64,000 nucleotides of DNA, taken from an uncultured Ruminiclostridium sp. GTDB taxonomy: Bacteria > Bacillota > Clostridia > Oscillospirales > Ruminococcaceae. Each line of letters begins with the position of its first letter. The stretch's first letter is position 1. This document shows positions 24,977-34,856 of the stretch, piece by piece. Position numbers and translations under genes: made by a program. The stretch spans positions 1-64,000 of the forward strand of contig CALXIO010000001.1 of assembly GCA_944388385.1 (NCBI GenBank), given 5' to 3'. The notes below the pieces were generated by a model. That model had not been told where the DNA came from, did no database searches, and saw only the letters and a program-made list of their open reading frames with translations.

Positions 24977-25297
24977 ATGAACAATTTACACGTTAAGACA
25001 GGCGATACCGTTCAGATTATGTCCGGCAAAGACAAAGGCAAGCAGGGCAAGGTTCTGGAAGTATCCCTTAAGGAAAAGAAGGTTATCGTTGAGGGCGGTA
25101 ACATGGTAACCAAGCACGTAAAGCCCAGAAGACAGGGTCAGCAGGGCGGTCTTGTAAAGGCTGAAGCTCCTCTTTACGCGTGCAAGGTAATGCCTGTTTG
25201 CCCCAAGTGCAACAAGCCCACCAGAGTAGGTTACGAAATGAAGGGCGACAAGAAGGTAAGAGTTTGCAAGCATAAGGGCTGCGGCGCAGAGCTTTAA
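24977..25297 (+). CDS. rplX: 50S ribosomal protein L24, zinc-ribbon type
   Basis: A 106-residue protein with the KOW motif [18 protein letters not shown]. The C-terminus carries [20 protein letters not shown] and then CKHKGCG, a four-cysteine ribbon not present in E. coli L24. L24 is the assembly initiator of the large subunit. Confidence 0.96.
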   Translation: MNNLHVKTGDTVQIMSGKDKGKQGKVLEVSLKEKKVIVEGGNMVTKHVKPRRQGQQGGLVKAEAPLYACKVMPVCPKCNKPTRVGYEMKGDKKVRVCKHKGCGAEL

Positions 25298-25366
25298 TGC
25301 CCAAATTACGACAGAAAGGTCGGATAAAGTAACTTCCGGCTGCTGTCAGTAAGGAGAATAAAGAAT

Positions 25367-25906
25367 ATGACAAGAATGAAAGCATATTACAGAGAAACAG
25401 TTGCTCCTGCTCTCTTCAAGAAGTTTGGCTACAAGAGTGTAATGCAGGTTCCCAAGCTCGACAAGATCATCATCAATGTTGGTTGCGGCGAAGCTAAGGA
25501 AAATGCGAAGGTTGTTGACGCTATTATGAGTGATCTTATGCAGATCACAGGTCAGAAGCCTATCGTATGCCGTGCTAAGAAGTCAGTTGCTAACTTCAAG
25601 TTAAGAGAAGGCATGGTAATCGGTGTTAAGGTAACACTGAGAGATGAGAAGATGTACGAATTCCTCGACAGATTCTTCAACGTTGCTCTTCCCCGTGTAC
25701 GTGACTTCAGAGGTATCAACCCCAATTCCTTCGACGGTAGAGGCAACTACTCTACAGGTATCAAGGAACAGCTGATTTTCCCTGAAATCGAGTACGATAA
25801 GATTGATAAGGTTCGTGGTATGGATATTAACTTCGTAACCACAGCAAAGACTGATGAAGAAGCAAGAGAGCTGCTCACACTTATGGGCGCTCCGTTCGCA
25901 AAGTAA
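25367..25906 (+). CDS. rplE: 50S ribosomal protein L5
   Basis: A 179-residue protein with the conserved [16 protein letters not shown] and the [22 protein letters not shown] region that contacts 5S rRNA and P-site tRNA. AAGGAG lies before the ATG. Confidence 0.97.
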   Translation: MTRMKAYYRETVAPALFKKFGYKSVMQVPKLDKIIINVGCGEAKENAKVVDAIMSDLMQITGQKPIVCRAKKSVANFKLREGMVIGVKVTLRDEKMYEFLDRFFNVALPRVRDFRGINPNSFDGRGNYSTGIKEQLIFPEIEYDKIDKVRGMDINFVTTAKTDEEARELLTLMGAPFAK

Positions 25907-25925
25907 GAAAGGAAACTAAAGAATT

Positions 25926-26111
25926 ATGGCAAAGAAGTCAATGATTGCTAAACAGCAGCGCCCTGCAAAGTTTTCTACCCGTTCTTACAACAGATGCAAG
26001 ATCTGCGGCAGACCTCACGCTTATATGCGTAAGTTCGGCATTTGCAGAATTTGCTTTAGAGAGCTTGCTTATAAAGGACAGATTCCCGGCGTAAAGAAAT
26101 CCAGCTGGTAA
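25926..26111 (+). CDS. rpsN: 30S ribosomal protein S14, zinc type
   Basis: A 61-residue short S14 of the zinc-binding type: [20 protein letters not shown] has the CxxC-x12-CxxC finger. Firmicutes often keep a zinc-free paralogue elsewhere for zinc starvation; none is in the window. Confidence 0.97.
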   Translation: MAKKSMIAKQQRPAKFSTRSYNRCKICGRPHAYMRKFGICRICFRELAYKGQIPGVKKSSW

Positions 26112-26142
26112 TAAGCACAAATATTATAAGGAGGAATTAGTA

Positions 26143-26541
26143 ATGCAGATCACCGATACTATCGCAGATATGCTTACCAGAATTCGTAACGCTAACTCCG
26201 CTAAGCATCAGACTGTTGACGTACCTGCTTCAAACATGAAGAAGCAGATCGCACAGATCCTGCTTGATGAGGGTTACATTAAGAATTACAAGGTAATTGA
26301 GGACGACAAACAGGGCGTCATCAGAATTACTTTAAAGTATACTGAGAATAAGTCGCAGGTCATTACAGGTTTACGCCGTGTAAGCAAGCCCGGACTTAGA
26401 ATTTACTCAAACAGCAAGGATATGCCCAAGGTTATGAAGGGCTTAGGTATTGCTATCGTGTCAACATCCAAGGGTGTTATGACTGACAGAGAAGCACGCA
26501 AGAACAACGTTGGCGGCGAAGTACTCGCCTTCATCTGGTAA
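26143..26541 (+). CDS. rpsH: 30S ribosomal protein S8
   Basis: A 132-residue protein, [18 protein letters not shown], with the C-terminal signature [21 protein letters not shown]. In E. coli S8 represses the spc operon by binding its mRNA near rplE; a similar site cannot be judged by eye here. Confidence 0.97.
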   Translation: MQITDTIADMLTRIRNANSAKHQTVDVPASNMKKQIAQILLDEGYIKNYKVIEDDKQGVIRITLKYTENKSQVITGLRRVSKPGLRIYSNSKDMPKVMKGLGIAIVSTSKGVMTDREARKNNVGGEVLAFIW

Positions 26542-26558
26542 TCAAGGAGGAACAGAAT

Positions 26559-27104
26559 ATGTCAAGAATAGGTAAGCACCCTATTGCTGTTCCTGCCGGC
26601 GTTGAAGTTAAGATCGACGGCACTACCGTAACAGTAAAGGGTCCCAAGGGCACTCTTACTAAGGAGTTTAAGCCCTCCATGCAGATAACACTCGAGGGTA
26701 CTGAGGTCAAGGTTACTCGTCCTGATGATGAGAAGGAAAACCGTGCACTTCACGGTCTTACAAGAACTCTGATCGCAAACATGATCGAGGGTGTTACAAA
26801 CGGCTACAAGAAGGAGCTTGACGTAAACGGCGTCGGCTACCGTGTACAGAAGCAGGGTAAGGATCTTATAATGAACCTTGGTTACTCACACCAGGTTATC
26901 GTATCCGACACAGAGGATATCAAGATCGAATCTCCCGCACCTAACAAGATCATTATTACAGGTATTGACAAGCAGAAGGTTGGTCAGTTTGCCGCAGAAG
27001 TAAGAGGCAAGCGTCCTCCCGAGCCTTACAAGGGTAAGGGTATCAAGTATACCGAAGAAGTTATCCGTCGTAAGGAAGGTAAAGCAGGTAAGGGTAAGAA
27101 ATAA
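26559..27104 (+). CDS. rplF: 50S ribosomal protein L6
   Basis: A 181-residue duplicated-fold protein, [20 protein letters not shown], with the C-terminal [19 protein letters not shown] motif near the sarcin-ricin loop. Confidence 0.97.
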   Translation: MSRIGKHPIAVPAGVEVKIDGTTVTVKGPKGTLTKEFKPSMQITLEGTEVKVTRPDDEKENRALHGLTRTLIANMIEGVTNGYKKELDVNGVGYRVQKQGKDLIMNLGYSHQVIVSDTEDIKIESPAPNKIIITGIDKQKVGQFAAEVRGKRPPEPYKGKGIKYTEEVIRRKEGKAGKGKK

Positions 27105-27126
27105 ACCGCAAGGGGTGAAAAAGTAA

Positions 27127-27486
27127 ATGATTAAAGTAATAGACAGCAAGAAGGCAAGAATCAAGCGTCGCAAGCGTATCCGTGCCAAGATAAGCGGCAC
27201 AGCAGCTTGTCCCCGTCTGAGCGTTTTCCGTTCTTCAAAGCACATTTACGCACAGCTCATTGATGATGTAGCAGGTAAGACCCTTTGCAGCGCATCAACA
27301 ATGGAGAAGGGCTTTGAGGGCTTCGGCGGTAACGCAGAGGCAGCAAAGAAGGTTGGCTTAGCTCTGGCTGAGAAGGCAAAGGCAGCAGGTATCTGTGATG
27401 TAGTATTTGACCGTTCAGGTTATGTATACCACGGCAGAGTTGCAGCATTAGCTGAAGGCGCAAGAGAAGGCGGCCTCAACTTCTGA
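27127..27486 (+). CDS. rplR: 50S ribosomal protein L18
   Basis: A 119-residue 5S-rRNA-binding protein. It has the basic N-terminus [15 protein letters not shown], the strand [18 protein letters not shown] and the end [20 protein letters not shown]. It lies between rplF and rpsE as in most bacteria. Confidence 0.97.
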   Translation: MIKVIDSKKARIKRRKRIRAKISGTAACPRLSVFRSSKHIYAQLIDDVAGKTLCSASTMEKGFEGFGGNAEAAKKVGLALAEKAKAAGICDVVFDRSGYVYHGRVAALAEGAREGGLNF

Positions 27487-27539
27487 TAAGTTTAAGACGC
27501 AGGTTCATTTTGAACCGATTATAATAGGAGGACAAAATT

Positions 27540-28040
27540 TTGGCACTTTTAGATGCAAGCAAGTATGAGCTTTCCGAAAAGGTAGTTGCCATAAACCGTG
27601 TATCCAAGACTGTTAAGGGCGGACGTATTATGAAGTTCTCTGCTCTTGTAGTAGTTGGCGACGGAAACGGTGTTGTTGGTTTTGGCACAGGTAAGTCAAA
27701 CGAAGTTCCCGATGCTATCCGTAAGGGCATCGAAGACGCTAAGAAGAATATCGTAAAGATTTCTTTAAAGGGTAATACAATTCCTCACGAGGTTATCGGT
27801 AAGTTCGGCGCAGGCGCCGTTCTTATGAAGCCCGCTCCCGAAGGTACCGGCGTTATCGCAGGCGGTCCCGTTCGTGCCGTTGTTGAAATGGTAGGTATTA
27901 AGAATATCCGTACTAAGTCTCTTCGTTCCAACAATCCCTGCAACGTAGTAAGAGCAACAATGGCAGGCCTTACATCTCTCAGAGATGCTGAAGAGGTTGC
28001 TGCTCTCAGAGGAAAGACTGTAAAAGAGATCTTCGGTTAA
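27540..28040 (+). CDS. rpsE: 30S ribosomal protein S5
   Basis: A 166-residue protein with the S5 double-stranded RNA-binding motif around [21 protein letters not shown] (shown by its ends) and [16 protein letters not shown]. The start is TTG at 27540 with AGGAGG 7 nt upstream. S5 affects fidelity and carries spectinomycin-resistance positions in the N-terminal loop. Confidence 0.96.
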   Translation: MALLDASKYELSEKVVAINRVSKTVKGGRIMKFSALVVVGDGNGVVGFGTGKSNEVPDAIRKGIEDAKKNIVKISLKGNTIPHEVIGKFGAGAVLMKPAPEGTGVIAGGPVRAVVEMVGIKNIRTKSLRSNNPCNVVRATMAGLTSLRDAEEVAALRGKTVKEIFG

Positions 28041-28074
28041 GATCTTTTACATTTGAGAAAGGACGGAAACCGAC

Positions 28075-28251
28075 ATGGCTTTAAAAATCAAGCTGGTAAA
28101 GTCTCTTGCAGGTCGCAAGGACAGCCACATTGAAACAGCAAAGTCTCTTGGTTTACGCAAGATCGGCGCTGAAACAGTTCAGCCCGACAACGCTGCTACA
28201 AGAGGCAAGATCGCACAGATCAATTATTTAATTGAGGTTACTGAGGAATAA
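28075..28251 (+). CDS. rpmD: 50S ribosomal protein L30
   Basis: A 58-residue protein read directly from the sequence: MALKIKLVKSLAGRKDSHIE, then TAKSLGLRKIGAETVQPDN and an end in INYLIEVTEE. It fills the gap between rpsE and rplO, the standard place of rpmD. AAAGGACGG lies upstream of the ATG. Confidence 0.95.
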   Translation: MALKIKLVKSLAGRKDSHIETAKSLGLRKIGAETVQPDNAATRGKIAQINYLIEVTEE

Positions 28252-28307
28252 TTCCTTACACCTTATACACGTTAAACAAGCACATTAACAAATAGGAGGT
28301 GTAACAA

Positions 28308-28751
28308 ATGAAGCTACACGAATTATACCCTGCAGCAGGTGCAACAAAGGAAGTTAAGCGTATCGGTCGTGGTCACGGTTCAGGTCACGGTAAGACAGCC
28401 GGTAAGGGTCACAAGGGCCAGTGGGCACGTTCCGGCGGCGGTGTAAGACCCGGATTTGAAGGTGGTCAGACATCACTTGCAAGACGTATGCCTAAGAGAG
28501 GCTTTAACAATATCTTTGCTACAGAATATACAGTAGTTAATGTATCCGATTTAGAGGCACGTTTTGAAAACGGAGCTGTTATCGATACAGAGGCACTCAT
28601 TGACTGCGGTTTAGTAACCAAGCTCCTTGACGGAGTTAAGGTACTGGGCAACGGCGAGCTCACAAAGAGCTTTACAGTAAAGGCTGCAAAGTTCTCTGAG
28701 TCAGCTAAGACTAAGATTGAAAACGCAGGCGGAAAGGCTGAGGTGCTCTAA
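28308..28751 (+). CDS. rplO: 50S ribosomal protein L15
   Basis: A 147-residue protein with the glycine/arginine-rich N-terminal extension [20 protein letters not shown] and the later MPKRGFNN. Its stop overlaps the secY start by one base, coupling it to the translocase. Confidence 0.97.
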   Translation: MKLHELYPAAGATKEVKRIGRGHGSGHGKTAGKGHKGQWARSGGGVRPGFEGGQTSLARRMPKRGFNNIFATEYTVVNVSDLEARFENGAVIDTEALIDCGLVTKLLDGVKVLGNGELTKSFTVKAAKFSESAKTKIENAGGKAEVL

Positions 28752-30043
28752 TGTTTCAGGTCTTCAGAAATGCTTGGGCTGATCCGGCGCTTCGTAAGAA
28801 GATCCTTTTCACACTGCTTATAGTTATTATATTCAGATTCGGTTCTGCAATATTTGTACCGTTCCTTGATCCTTCAGCCATTAAGGATATGATGGGCGAG
28901 GGTACGATACTTAACTATCTTGACGTTCTGACAGGTGGTTCACTCAGTCAGGGTACACTTTTCGCAATGTCAATTACTCCCTACATCAACGCTTCTATTA
29001 TAGTACAGCTTCTGACAGTGGCGATTCCCGCACTTGAAAGACTGGCTAAGGAGGGCGAAGAGGGAAGAAAGAAGATAGGTAAGATAAACAAGTTTGTAGC
29101 GCTGGGTATAGGAATCTTCCAGGCAGTAGCGTTCTACATCGGTCTTCGCAACGCTAAAGCCGTTCAGTACACAGACGGCTTTGAGGGTGTGCTGGCAGCT
29201 ATTACAATAGTAGCTTGCTTTGTAGCCGGTGCTTCCCTTATTATCTGGCTTGGTGATCAGATTTCCCAGAAGGGTATCGGTAACGGTATATCAATGATAC
29301 TTTATGCAGGTATTATTGCCCGTACTCCCGAAATGATCATCAACCTCTTCAGACAGATCGAGGCACAGCCTCAGAACTGGTTCTTTGTTCCGCTGATACT
29401 TGTTATCTATGTATTTATGATAGCATTCGTAATACTTATGACAAATGCGGAAAGAAGAATCCCCGTACAGTATGCCAAGAGAGTAGTAGGCAGAAAGATT
29501 TACGGCGGTCAGTCAAACCATATTCCGATAAAGGTTGCAATGGCGGGCGTTATGCCTATCATCTTCGCAATGTCAATTATGTCATTACCTGCAACAATAG
29601 GTTACTTCTTCGGAGTAACTCCCCAGTCAGGTTCTCCATTCTGGAGCGACTTTATCGGTTTATTCAGCACAAACAGCATTGTTTATGCTATAATTTACTT
29701 CTTCCTTATCTTAGGCTTCAACTACTTCTATATTGCTATGCAGTATAACCCCGTACAGATAGCCAACGATCTGAAGAAGAACAACGGTGCTATTCCCGGT
29801 TATCGTCCGGGCAAGCCCACTTCGGATTTTATCCAGAATTCACTTTCTAAGATCACTATGGTGGGTGCGATATTCTTAGGTATCATCGCAATATTCCCCA
29901 TCATATTCCAGATGTTAACAGGTCTCAACGGTCTTTCACTGGGTGGTACAACAATACTTATCGTTGTAGGTGTTGCTCTTGAAACAGTCCGTGCTCTTGA
30001 AAGCCAGATGATGATGCGTCATCATAAGGGCTTCCTTGAATGA
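28751..30043 (+). CDS. secY: Preprotein translocase subunit SecY
   Basis: A 430-residue protein with ten predicted membrane segments. It contains the plug/TM2 signature GGSLSQGTLFAMSITPYINASI (cited by ends GGSLSQGTLFAMS) and the cytosolic loop with PGYRPGKPT. It forms the Sec channel with SecE and SecG, encoded elsewhere. It would export the lipoproteins and PBP of this window. Confidence 0.97.
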   Translation: MFQVFRNAWADPALRKKILFTLLIVIIFRFGSAIFVPFLDPSAIKDMMGEGTILNYLDVLTGGSLSQGTLFAMSITPYINASIIVQLLTVAIPALERLAKEGEEGRKKIGKINKFVALGIGIFQAVAFYIGLRNAKAVQYTDGFEGVLAAITIVACFVAGASLIIWLGDQISQKGIGNGISMILYAGIIARTPEMIINLFRQIEAQPQNWFFVPLILVIYVFMIAFVILMTNAERRIPVQYAKRVVGRKIYGGQSNHIPIKVAMAGVMPIIFAMSIMSLPATIGYFFGVTPQSGSPFWSDFIGLFSTNSIVYAIIYFFLILGFNYFYIAMQYNPVQIANDLKKNNGAIPGYRPGKPTSDFIQNSLSKITMVGAIFLGIIAIFPIIFQMLTGLNGLSLGGTTILIVVGVALETVRALESQMMMRHHKGFLE

Positions 30044-30065
30044 TAAACAGCGAAAGGAAAAAGTT

Positions 30066-30698
30066 ATGAATCTTATTTTCTTAGGTGCTCCCGGAGCAGG
30101 TAAAGGCACTCAGGCAGAGGTTGTTTGTGATAAGCTGGGTATCCCCGCTATTTCCACAGGCAATATGTTAAGAGAAGCTGTAAAGAACGGCACACCCGCC
30201 GGTCTTGCTGCTAAGGAATGTATGGACAGAGGCGATTTAGTTCCCGATGAGGTAGTAATCGGCATCTTAAAGGACAGAATCGCACAGGACGATGCAAAGA
30301 ACGGTTTCATTCTTGACGGTTTCCCCAGAACAGTATCTCAGGCAGAAGCTCTTGAGAACATGGGCGTACAGATCGACAAGGTAATCGAAATCAGCGTACC
30401 CGATGAGAAGATCATCGCAAGATTATCCGGCAGAAGAGTTTGTGAGCAGTGCGGTGCTTCTTACCACATTGAATACAAGCCTACCAAGGAAGAGGGCAAG
30501 TGCAATCTTTGCGGCGGTAACGTTGTACAGCGTATCGACGACAAGCCGGAGACAGTTATTTCCAGACTCAAGACCTATTATGAAAAGACAGCTCCCTTAA
30601 AGGACTATTATGCAAGCAAGGGTAAGCTGGTTACAGTTGAGGGTCAGGAAGAAATTGCCGAAACATCAAAGCTGACACTTGCAGCAGTTGAGGCGTAA
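30066..30698 (+). CDS. adk: Adenylate kinase
   Basis: A 210-residue enzyme equilibrating ATP, AMP and ADP. P-loop LGAPGAGKGTQ is at residues 5-15 and FILDGFPRT is present. The LID carries CEQCGASYH and CNLCGG, a four-cysteine zinc site typical of Gram-positive enzymes. The ATG at 30066 follows GAAAGGAAAAAG; ten upstream in-frame codons overlap the end of secY and are not part of the family. Confidence 0.97.
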   Translation: MNLIFLGAPGAGKGTQAEVVCDKLGIPAISTGNMLREAVKNGTPAGLAAKECMDRGDLVPDEVVIGILKDRIAQDDAKNGFILDGFPRTVSQAEALENMGVQIDKVIEISVPDEKIIARLSGRRVCEQCGASYHIEYKPTKEEGKCNLCGGNVVQRIDDKPETVISRLKTYYEKTAPLKDYYASKGKLVTVEGQEEIAETSKLTLAAVEA

Positions 30699-30700
30699 TA

Positions 30701-31468
30701 ATGATTCAGGTAAAATCGGCAAAAGAAATTGAAATAATGAAGAAAGCAAATGAGATAGCCGCAGGGGCGCTTATTGTGGCAGGGGAGAATATAACCCCGG
30801 GCATGAGCACCTGGGAGCTTGACAAAATCATCCATGACTACATTGTAGGCAGGGGTGCAAGACCGTCAAGCCTTGGCTACGGCGGTTTTACGGGCAGTGC
30901 CTGTATTTCCGTCAACTCTGAGCTTATTCACGGTATCCCCTCCAAGAAGAAGATAATTCGTGAGGGTGATATAGTATCCGTTGATGTTACAGCGGAAATT
31001 GACGGCTATAACGGTGATAATGCCTATACCTTTATGGTAGGGAAGGTCCCGCAGAGGGCTGAAAAGCTCCTTGAGGTAACTAAGGCCGCTCTCTACGAGG
31101 GTATTAAAATGGCGGTTGCCGGAAACCGTATCGGTGATATTTCAAATGCCGTGCAAACCTACTGTGAGTCAAGAGGCTACTATGTAGTAAGAAAATTTAT
31201 CGGTCACGGTATAGGACACGAAATGCACGAGGACCCAGAGGTTCCGAACTTCGGTAAGCCCGGCAGAGGTCCGAGACTTGTACCGGGTATGACTATCTGT
31301 ATAGAGCCTATGATAAACGAAACCACAGCCGATGTGATAATAATGCCGGATAAATGGACGGTAGTTGAGGCAAACGGCAATTACAGTGCTCACTTTGAGC
31401 ATACTATTGCAATAACCGAAGGCGAGCCCATTATTCTGACAAAAAGCTCACTTCACCATCCCGATTGA
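30701..31468 (+). CDS. map: Type I methionine aminopeptidase
   Basis: A 255-residue metalloenzyme that removes initiator Met. Metal ligands are in VDVTAEIDGYNGDNA (two Asp), GHGIGHEMHEDP (His) and the late Glu residues (CIEPM, FEHTIA). It starts 2 nt after adk. Standard secY-adk-map order. Confidence 0.96.
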   Translation: MIQVKSAKEIEIMKKANEIAAGALIVAGENITPGMSTWELDKIIHDYIVGRGARPSSLGYGGFTGSACISVNSELIHGIPSKKKIIREGDIVSVDVTAEIDGYNGDNAYTFMVGKVPQRAEKLLEVTKAALYEGIKMAVAGNRIGDISNAVQTYCESRGYYVVRKFIGHGIGHEMHEDPEVPNFGKPGRGPRLVPGMTICIEPMINETTADVIIMPDKWTVVEANGNYSAHFEHTIAITEGEPIILTKSSLHHPD

Positions 31469-31476
31469 GGTGTAAT

Positions 31477-31746
31477 ATGAACGCTGATATTTTAAGGGTG
31501 GGAATGGTTGTGAAAAGCATGGCAGGTCATGACAGCGGAAGCTATTATGCGGTCTTGAAAACGGAACAGGGCTTTGCGTATATTGCCGACGGCAAGAACC
31601 GCAAGGTATCAGCTCCGAAGAAGAAAAATCCCTTACATTTACAAAAGACAAACACAGTCATTGATGTAAAGGATATATCCGATAAGAAATTACGAATATT
31701 GCTGAAAGGTATCGGACCTTCAGCAGACATCGCCGAGGAGGAGTGA
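31477..31746 (+). CDS. KOW-domain RNA-binding protein (L14e-like)
   Basis: An 89-residue protein with an SH3/KOW-like start, [20 protein letters not shown], and a basic middle, [20 protein letters not shown]. Clostridia often carry such a protein between map and infA, annotated as similar to ribosomal L14E/L6E/L27E. The role is unproven; ribosome or translation association is suggested by position. The ATG at 31477 has GAGGTG upstream. Confidence 0.8.
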   Translation: MNADILRVGMVVKSMAGHDSGSYYAVLKTEQGFAYIADGKNRKVSAPKKKNPLHLQKTNTVIDVKDISDKKLRILLKGIGPSADIAEEE

Positions 31747-31751
31747 TCAGC

Positions 31752-31970
31752 TTGTCAAAGGAAGATGTAATTGAAGTAAGCGGCAAGATACTTGAAGCAT
31801 TGCCGAATGCAACTTTTCAGGTAGAGCTTGAAAACGGACACAAAATTTTAGCTCATGTAAGCGGCAAGCTGCGAATGAACTACATCCGCATCTTACCCGG
31901 TGATAAGGTTACTGTTGAAATGTCACCCTATGACCTTACAAAGGGCAGAATTACATGGAGAGCTAAGTAA
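31752..31970 (+). CDS. infA: Translation initiation factor IF-1
   Basis: Exactly 72 residues from a TTG start: (M)[19 protein letters not shown]... with the OB-fold signature [19 protein letters not shown]. The TTG at 31752 lies 10 nt after GAGGAGG and gives the universal IF-1 length; a GTG-like start 3 codons earlier is less likely. Confidence 0.95.
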   Translation: MSKEDVIEVSGKILEALPNATFQVELENGHKILAHVSGKLRMNYIRILPGDKVTVEMSPYDLTKGRITWRAK

Positions 31971-31982
31971 TCTTAAACCAGA

Positions 31983-32017
31983 GGGCGTAAAAGCCCGCAG
32001 CCGGGAGTATTGCTCCC
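31983..32017 (+). promoter_or_regulatory. Two small hairpins before rpmJ
   Basis: GGGC-GTAAAA-GCCC (31983-31996) and GGGAG-TATTG-CTCCC (32003-32017) lie in the 68-nt gap between infA and rpmJ, without a U-tract. Confidence 0.5.
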
Positions 32018-32038
32018 ATTACAGGAAGGATGATAAAG

Positions 32039-32152
32039 ATGAAAGTAAGACCTTCAGTAAAGCCTATGTGCGATAAGTGCAAGGTAATCAAGCGCAAGGG
32101 CAAGGTTATGGTAATTTGCCAGGAACCTAAGCATAAGCAGAGACAGGGTTAA
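32039..32152 (+). CDS. rpmJ: 50S ribosomal protein L36, zinc type
   Basis: A 37-residue protein: [20 protein letters not shown] then [15 protein letters not shown]. The CxxC...C...H zinc site is intact. The gene is short and easily missed; it sits in its usual place between infA and rpsM, with AGGAAGG upstream of the ATG. Confidence 0.96.
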   Translation: MKVRPSVKPMCDKCKVIKRKGKVMVICQEPKHKQRQG

Positions 32153-32180
32153 TTCCCTACAATAATAGGAGGATAAAGAT

Positions 32181-32552
32181 ATGGCAAGAATTGCTGGTAT
32201 CGACCTGCCGAAGGAAAAGCGTATTGAGATAGGTTTAACCTATGTATACGGTATCGGCAGAAAGACAGCTAACGACATTCTGGCACAGGCAGGCGTAAAC
32301 CCCGACACCAGAGTTAAGGATCTTACCGATGAGGAAGAAACTAAGATTCGTGATGCTATCGAACAGCTTGGCGTAGTTGTAGAAGGCGACCTCAGAAGAG
32401 AAGTTGCTCTTAACATCAAGCGTCTTGTTGAAATTAACTGCTTCAGAGGTACACGTCACCGCAAGGGACTTCCCTGCCGTGGTCAGCGTACCAAGACAAA
32501 CGCAAGAACAAGAAAAGGTCCTAAGAAGACCATCGCTAATAAGAAGAAGTAA
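32181..32552 (+). CDS. rpsM: 30S ribosomal protein S13
   Basis: A 123-residue protein with [20 protein letters not shown], the H2TH motif [15 protein letters not shown] and the basic tail [20 protein letters not shown] that touches P-site tRNA. Confidence 0.97.
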   Translation: MARIAGIDLPKEKRIEIGLTYVYGIGRKTANDILAQAGVNPDTRVKDLTDEEETKIRDAIEQLGVVVEGDLRREVALNIKRLVEINCFRGTRHRKGLPCRGQRTKTNARTRKGPKKTIANKKK

Positions 32553-32579
32553 TCTACTTCATAGAAAGGTGGTATAATA

Positions 32580-32984
32580 ATGGCAAAGGCAACCGCTAAC
32601 AAGAAGCCTGTTATCCGCAGACGTCGTGAGCGTAAGAACATTGAAAACGGTGCAGCTCACATTCAGTCTACATTTAACAATACTATTGTTACAATTACAG
32701 ACCTTCAGGGTAATGCTTTATCATGGGCATCAGCAGGCGGACTTGGCTTCAGAGGCTCAAGAAAGTCCACACCCTTTGCAGCACAGAGTGCAGCAGAAAC
32801 AGCAGCTAAGGCAGCTATGGAGCATGGTTTAAAGACAGTTGAGGTTTACGTTAAGGGTCCCGGATCCGGACGTGAAGCAGCTATCCGTGCTTTACAGGCA
32901 GCAGGTCTTGAGGTTAGACTTATCAAGGATGTTACTCCTATTCCTCACAATGGATGCCGTCCTCCCAAGAGAAGACGTGTATAA
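32580..32984 (+). CDS. rpsK: 30S ribosomal protein S11
   Basis: A 134-residue protein with the signature [32 protein letters not shown] and the C-terminal [18 protein letters not shown], which lines the platform near the mRNA exit. Confidence 0.97.
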   Translation: MAKATANKKPVIRRRRERKNIENGAAHIQSTFNNTIVTITDLQGNALSWASAGGLGFRGSRKSTPFAAQSAAETAAKAAMEHGLKTVEVYVKGPGSGREAAIRALQAAGLEVRLIKDVTPIPHNGCRPPKRRRV

Positions 32985-32989
32985 TCATA

Positions 32990-33039
32990 CTGAGTGCAGT
33001 TTACTCAGCGTCGTTTAAAGCAAAAGGCTAAAGAAACGA
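32990..33039 (+). promoter_or_regulatory. Two hairpins between rpsK and rpsD
   Basis: CTGAGT...ACTCAG (32990-33008) and TCGTTT...AAACGA (33011-33039). They fill most of the 85-nt gap. No U-tract follows directly. Confidence 0.5.
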
Positions 33040-33069
33040 TATTTATTTAAAAAACGGAGGTACTGACAA

Positions 33070-33666
33070 ATGGCAGTAAACAGACAGCCTGTCTTAAAGA
33101 GATGCAAGGCATTAGGAATTTCTCCCATGGTATTGGGATACAGCAAGGAAACAACCCGTCACGGAAACGCTAACAGCAGAAAAAAGGTTTCTGACTATGG
33201 TATGCAGCTTAAGGAAAAGCAGAAGCTTAAGTTCATCTACGGCGTACTTGAAAAGCAGTTCCGTCACTACTATGAAATGGCAGTTAAGATGGAAGGCGTA
33301 GCAGGTGAAAACCTTCTCAAGATCCTTGAGTCCAGACTTGACAATGTTGTATTCAGAATGGGTATGTCCATTACAAGAAGAGAAGCAAGACAGCTTGTAA
33401 CACATGGTCACTTTACAGTAAACGGCAAGAAGGTAGACGTTCCTTCTTACAGAATTAAGGTTGGCGATGTTATTGCAGTCAGCGAAAAGAGCAAGAAGAG
33501 CCCCAAGTTTGCACAGATTGTAGAAGCTACAAATGGTAGACTTGTTCCCCTGTGGCTGGACGTAAATAAAGAGGCTATGTCAGCTAAGGTTACTCGTGAA
33601 TTCGAGCGTACAGAGCTTGACTACGAAATTTCCGAACACCTCATCATCGAGTTGTATTCAAAATAA
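33070..33666 (+). CDS. rpsD: 30S ribosomal protein S4
   Basis: A 198-residue protein with the S4 RNA-binding domain around SRLDNVVFRMGMSITRREARQ (cited by ends) and VTHGHFTVNGKKV. The N-terminus has only one cysteine, so it is the zinc-free form. S4 represses its own synthesis in E. coli and B. subtilis. The hairpins directly after and before it are candidate targets. Confidence 0.96.
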   Translation: MAVNRQPVLKRCKALGISPMVLGYSKETTRHGNANSRKKVSDYGMQLKEKQKLKFIYGVLEKQFRHYYEMAVKMEGVAGENLLKILESRLDNVVFRMGMSITRREARQLVTHGHFTVNGKKVDVPSYRIKVGDVIAVSEKSKKSPKFAQIVEATNGRLVPLWLDVNKEAMSAKVTREFERTELDYEISEHLIIELYSK

Positions 33667-33677
33667 TAGCACTCTTT

Positions 33678-33808
33678 CATACCATGCTGTATGGTATGTA
33701 TCAGTTATTTTTAAGTTACAATTCCCGGATATATCCGGGAGGGTTAAGGCCCGCCAAATCGTAATTTAAAATTAACTGGGCTATCTCTGTGAGATTCAGC
33801 CCGTTAAT
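33678..33808 (+). promoter_or_regulatory. Three-hairpin region between rpsD and rpoA
   Basis: CATACCAT-GCTGT-ATGGTATG (33678-33698), the palindrome TCCCGGATATATCCGGGA (33723-33740) and a long stem 33771-33808 built from ATTAAC/GTTAAT, GGGCT/AGCCC and ATCTC/GAGAT with a TGT loop. None has a good U-tract. This 192-nt gap is the largest inside the operon and directly precedes the RNA polymerase gene, so it may set the rpoA:ribosomal protein ratio. Confidence 0.6.
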
Positions 33809-33858
33809 ATATCGGAACACCGATTGGACTTTTATCAAACTTGTGGGAGGGTAACCAA

Positions 33859-34818
33859 ATGCTTCAAAAAATTGAAAAGCCAAATATCGAGACCGTTAAG
33901 TTAAAGCCCGACGGCACTTATGGTATGTTTTCGCTTGAACCGCTGGAATGCGGATACGGCAACACCCTGGGCAACAGCCTCAGACGTGTACTGCTTTCAT
34001 CCCTTCCCGGTGTAGCTGTTTCATCTGTAAAGATTGACGGCGTTAAGCATGAATTTTCAACCATTCCAGGTGTTAAGGAGGATGTAACTGAAATCATCCT
34101 TAATATCAAAGGTCTCATTGCAAAAATGTATGGCGAATGCCCGAAAACAGTTTATATCGATGCTGAGGGCGAGTGTGTAGCAACTGCCGGCGACATTAAG
34201 GCAGACAGCGAAATCGAAATACTCGACCCCGGTATGCATATAGCAACCCTCGGCCCCGGTGCTAAGCTCCACATGGAGATAACACTTGAACGCGGCAGAG
34301 GTTATGTATCAGCCGAAAAGAACAAGCAGCAAAACAACCTTTCAGTAGGTACTATTGCTGTGGACAGCATTTATACACCTGTTTTGAAGGTGAATTACAC
34401 GGTTGAAAACACTCGTGTGGGACAGAGAACCGACTATGACAAGCTCATTTTAGAGGTTTGGACAGACGGTACTATTTCCGCTAAGGAAGCTGTTTCATAT
34501 GCTGCCAATGTTCTGACAACCTATTTACAGCACTTTGTTGAATTATCCGAAGAAGCAGTTCAGCCTGATCTTATGGCTGACAAGAACGAGCCCGGCAAGG
34601 ATAAGGTACTTGAAATGACTATCGAGGATCTCGACCTTACCGTACGTTCCTTCAACTGCTTAAAGCGTGCTAATATCAACACCGTAAGTGATCTTATCAA
34701 GATGTCACAGGCTGAAATGGTTAAGGTCAGAAACTTAGGCAAGAAGTCACTTGAAGAGATCAACGATAAGCTTCAGTCTTTAGGTTATAATCTTGCAAGT
34801 GATGACGACAATAATTGA
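33859..34818 (+). CDS. rpoA: RNA polymerase subunit alpha
   Basis: A 319-residue protein. The N-terminal assembly domain includes [19 protein letters not shown]; after a linker, the C-terminal domain has [20 protein letters not shown] and [10 protein letters not shown], the UP-element and activator contact surface. ATG at 33859 follows GGGAGGG; six upstream in-frame codons are not conserved. Confidence 0.97.
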   Translation: MLQKIEKPNIETVKLKPDGTYGMFSLEPLECGYGNTLGNSLRRVLLSSLPGVAVSSVKIDGVKHEFSTIPGVKEDVTEIILNIKGLIAKMYGECPKTVYIDAEGECVATAGDIKADSEIEILDPGMHIATLGPGAKLHMEITLERGRGYVSAEKNKQQNNLSVGTIAVDSIYTPVLKVNYTVENTRVGQRTDYDKLILEVWTDGTISAKEAVSYAANVLTTYLQHFVELSEEAVQPDLMADKNEPGKDKVLEMTIEDLDLTVRSFNCLKRANINTVSDLIKMSQAEMVKVRNLGKKSLEEINDKLQSLGYNLASDDDNN

Positions 34819-34856
34819 CGATTGACTTTCAAATTGTCTGAAAGGAGAAATATCCC

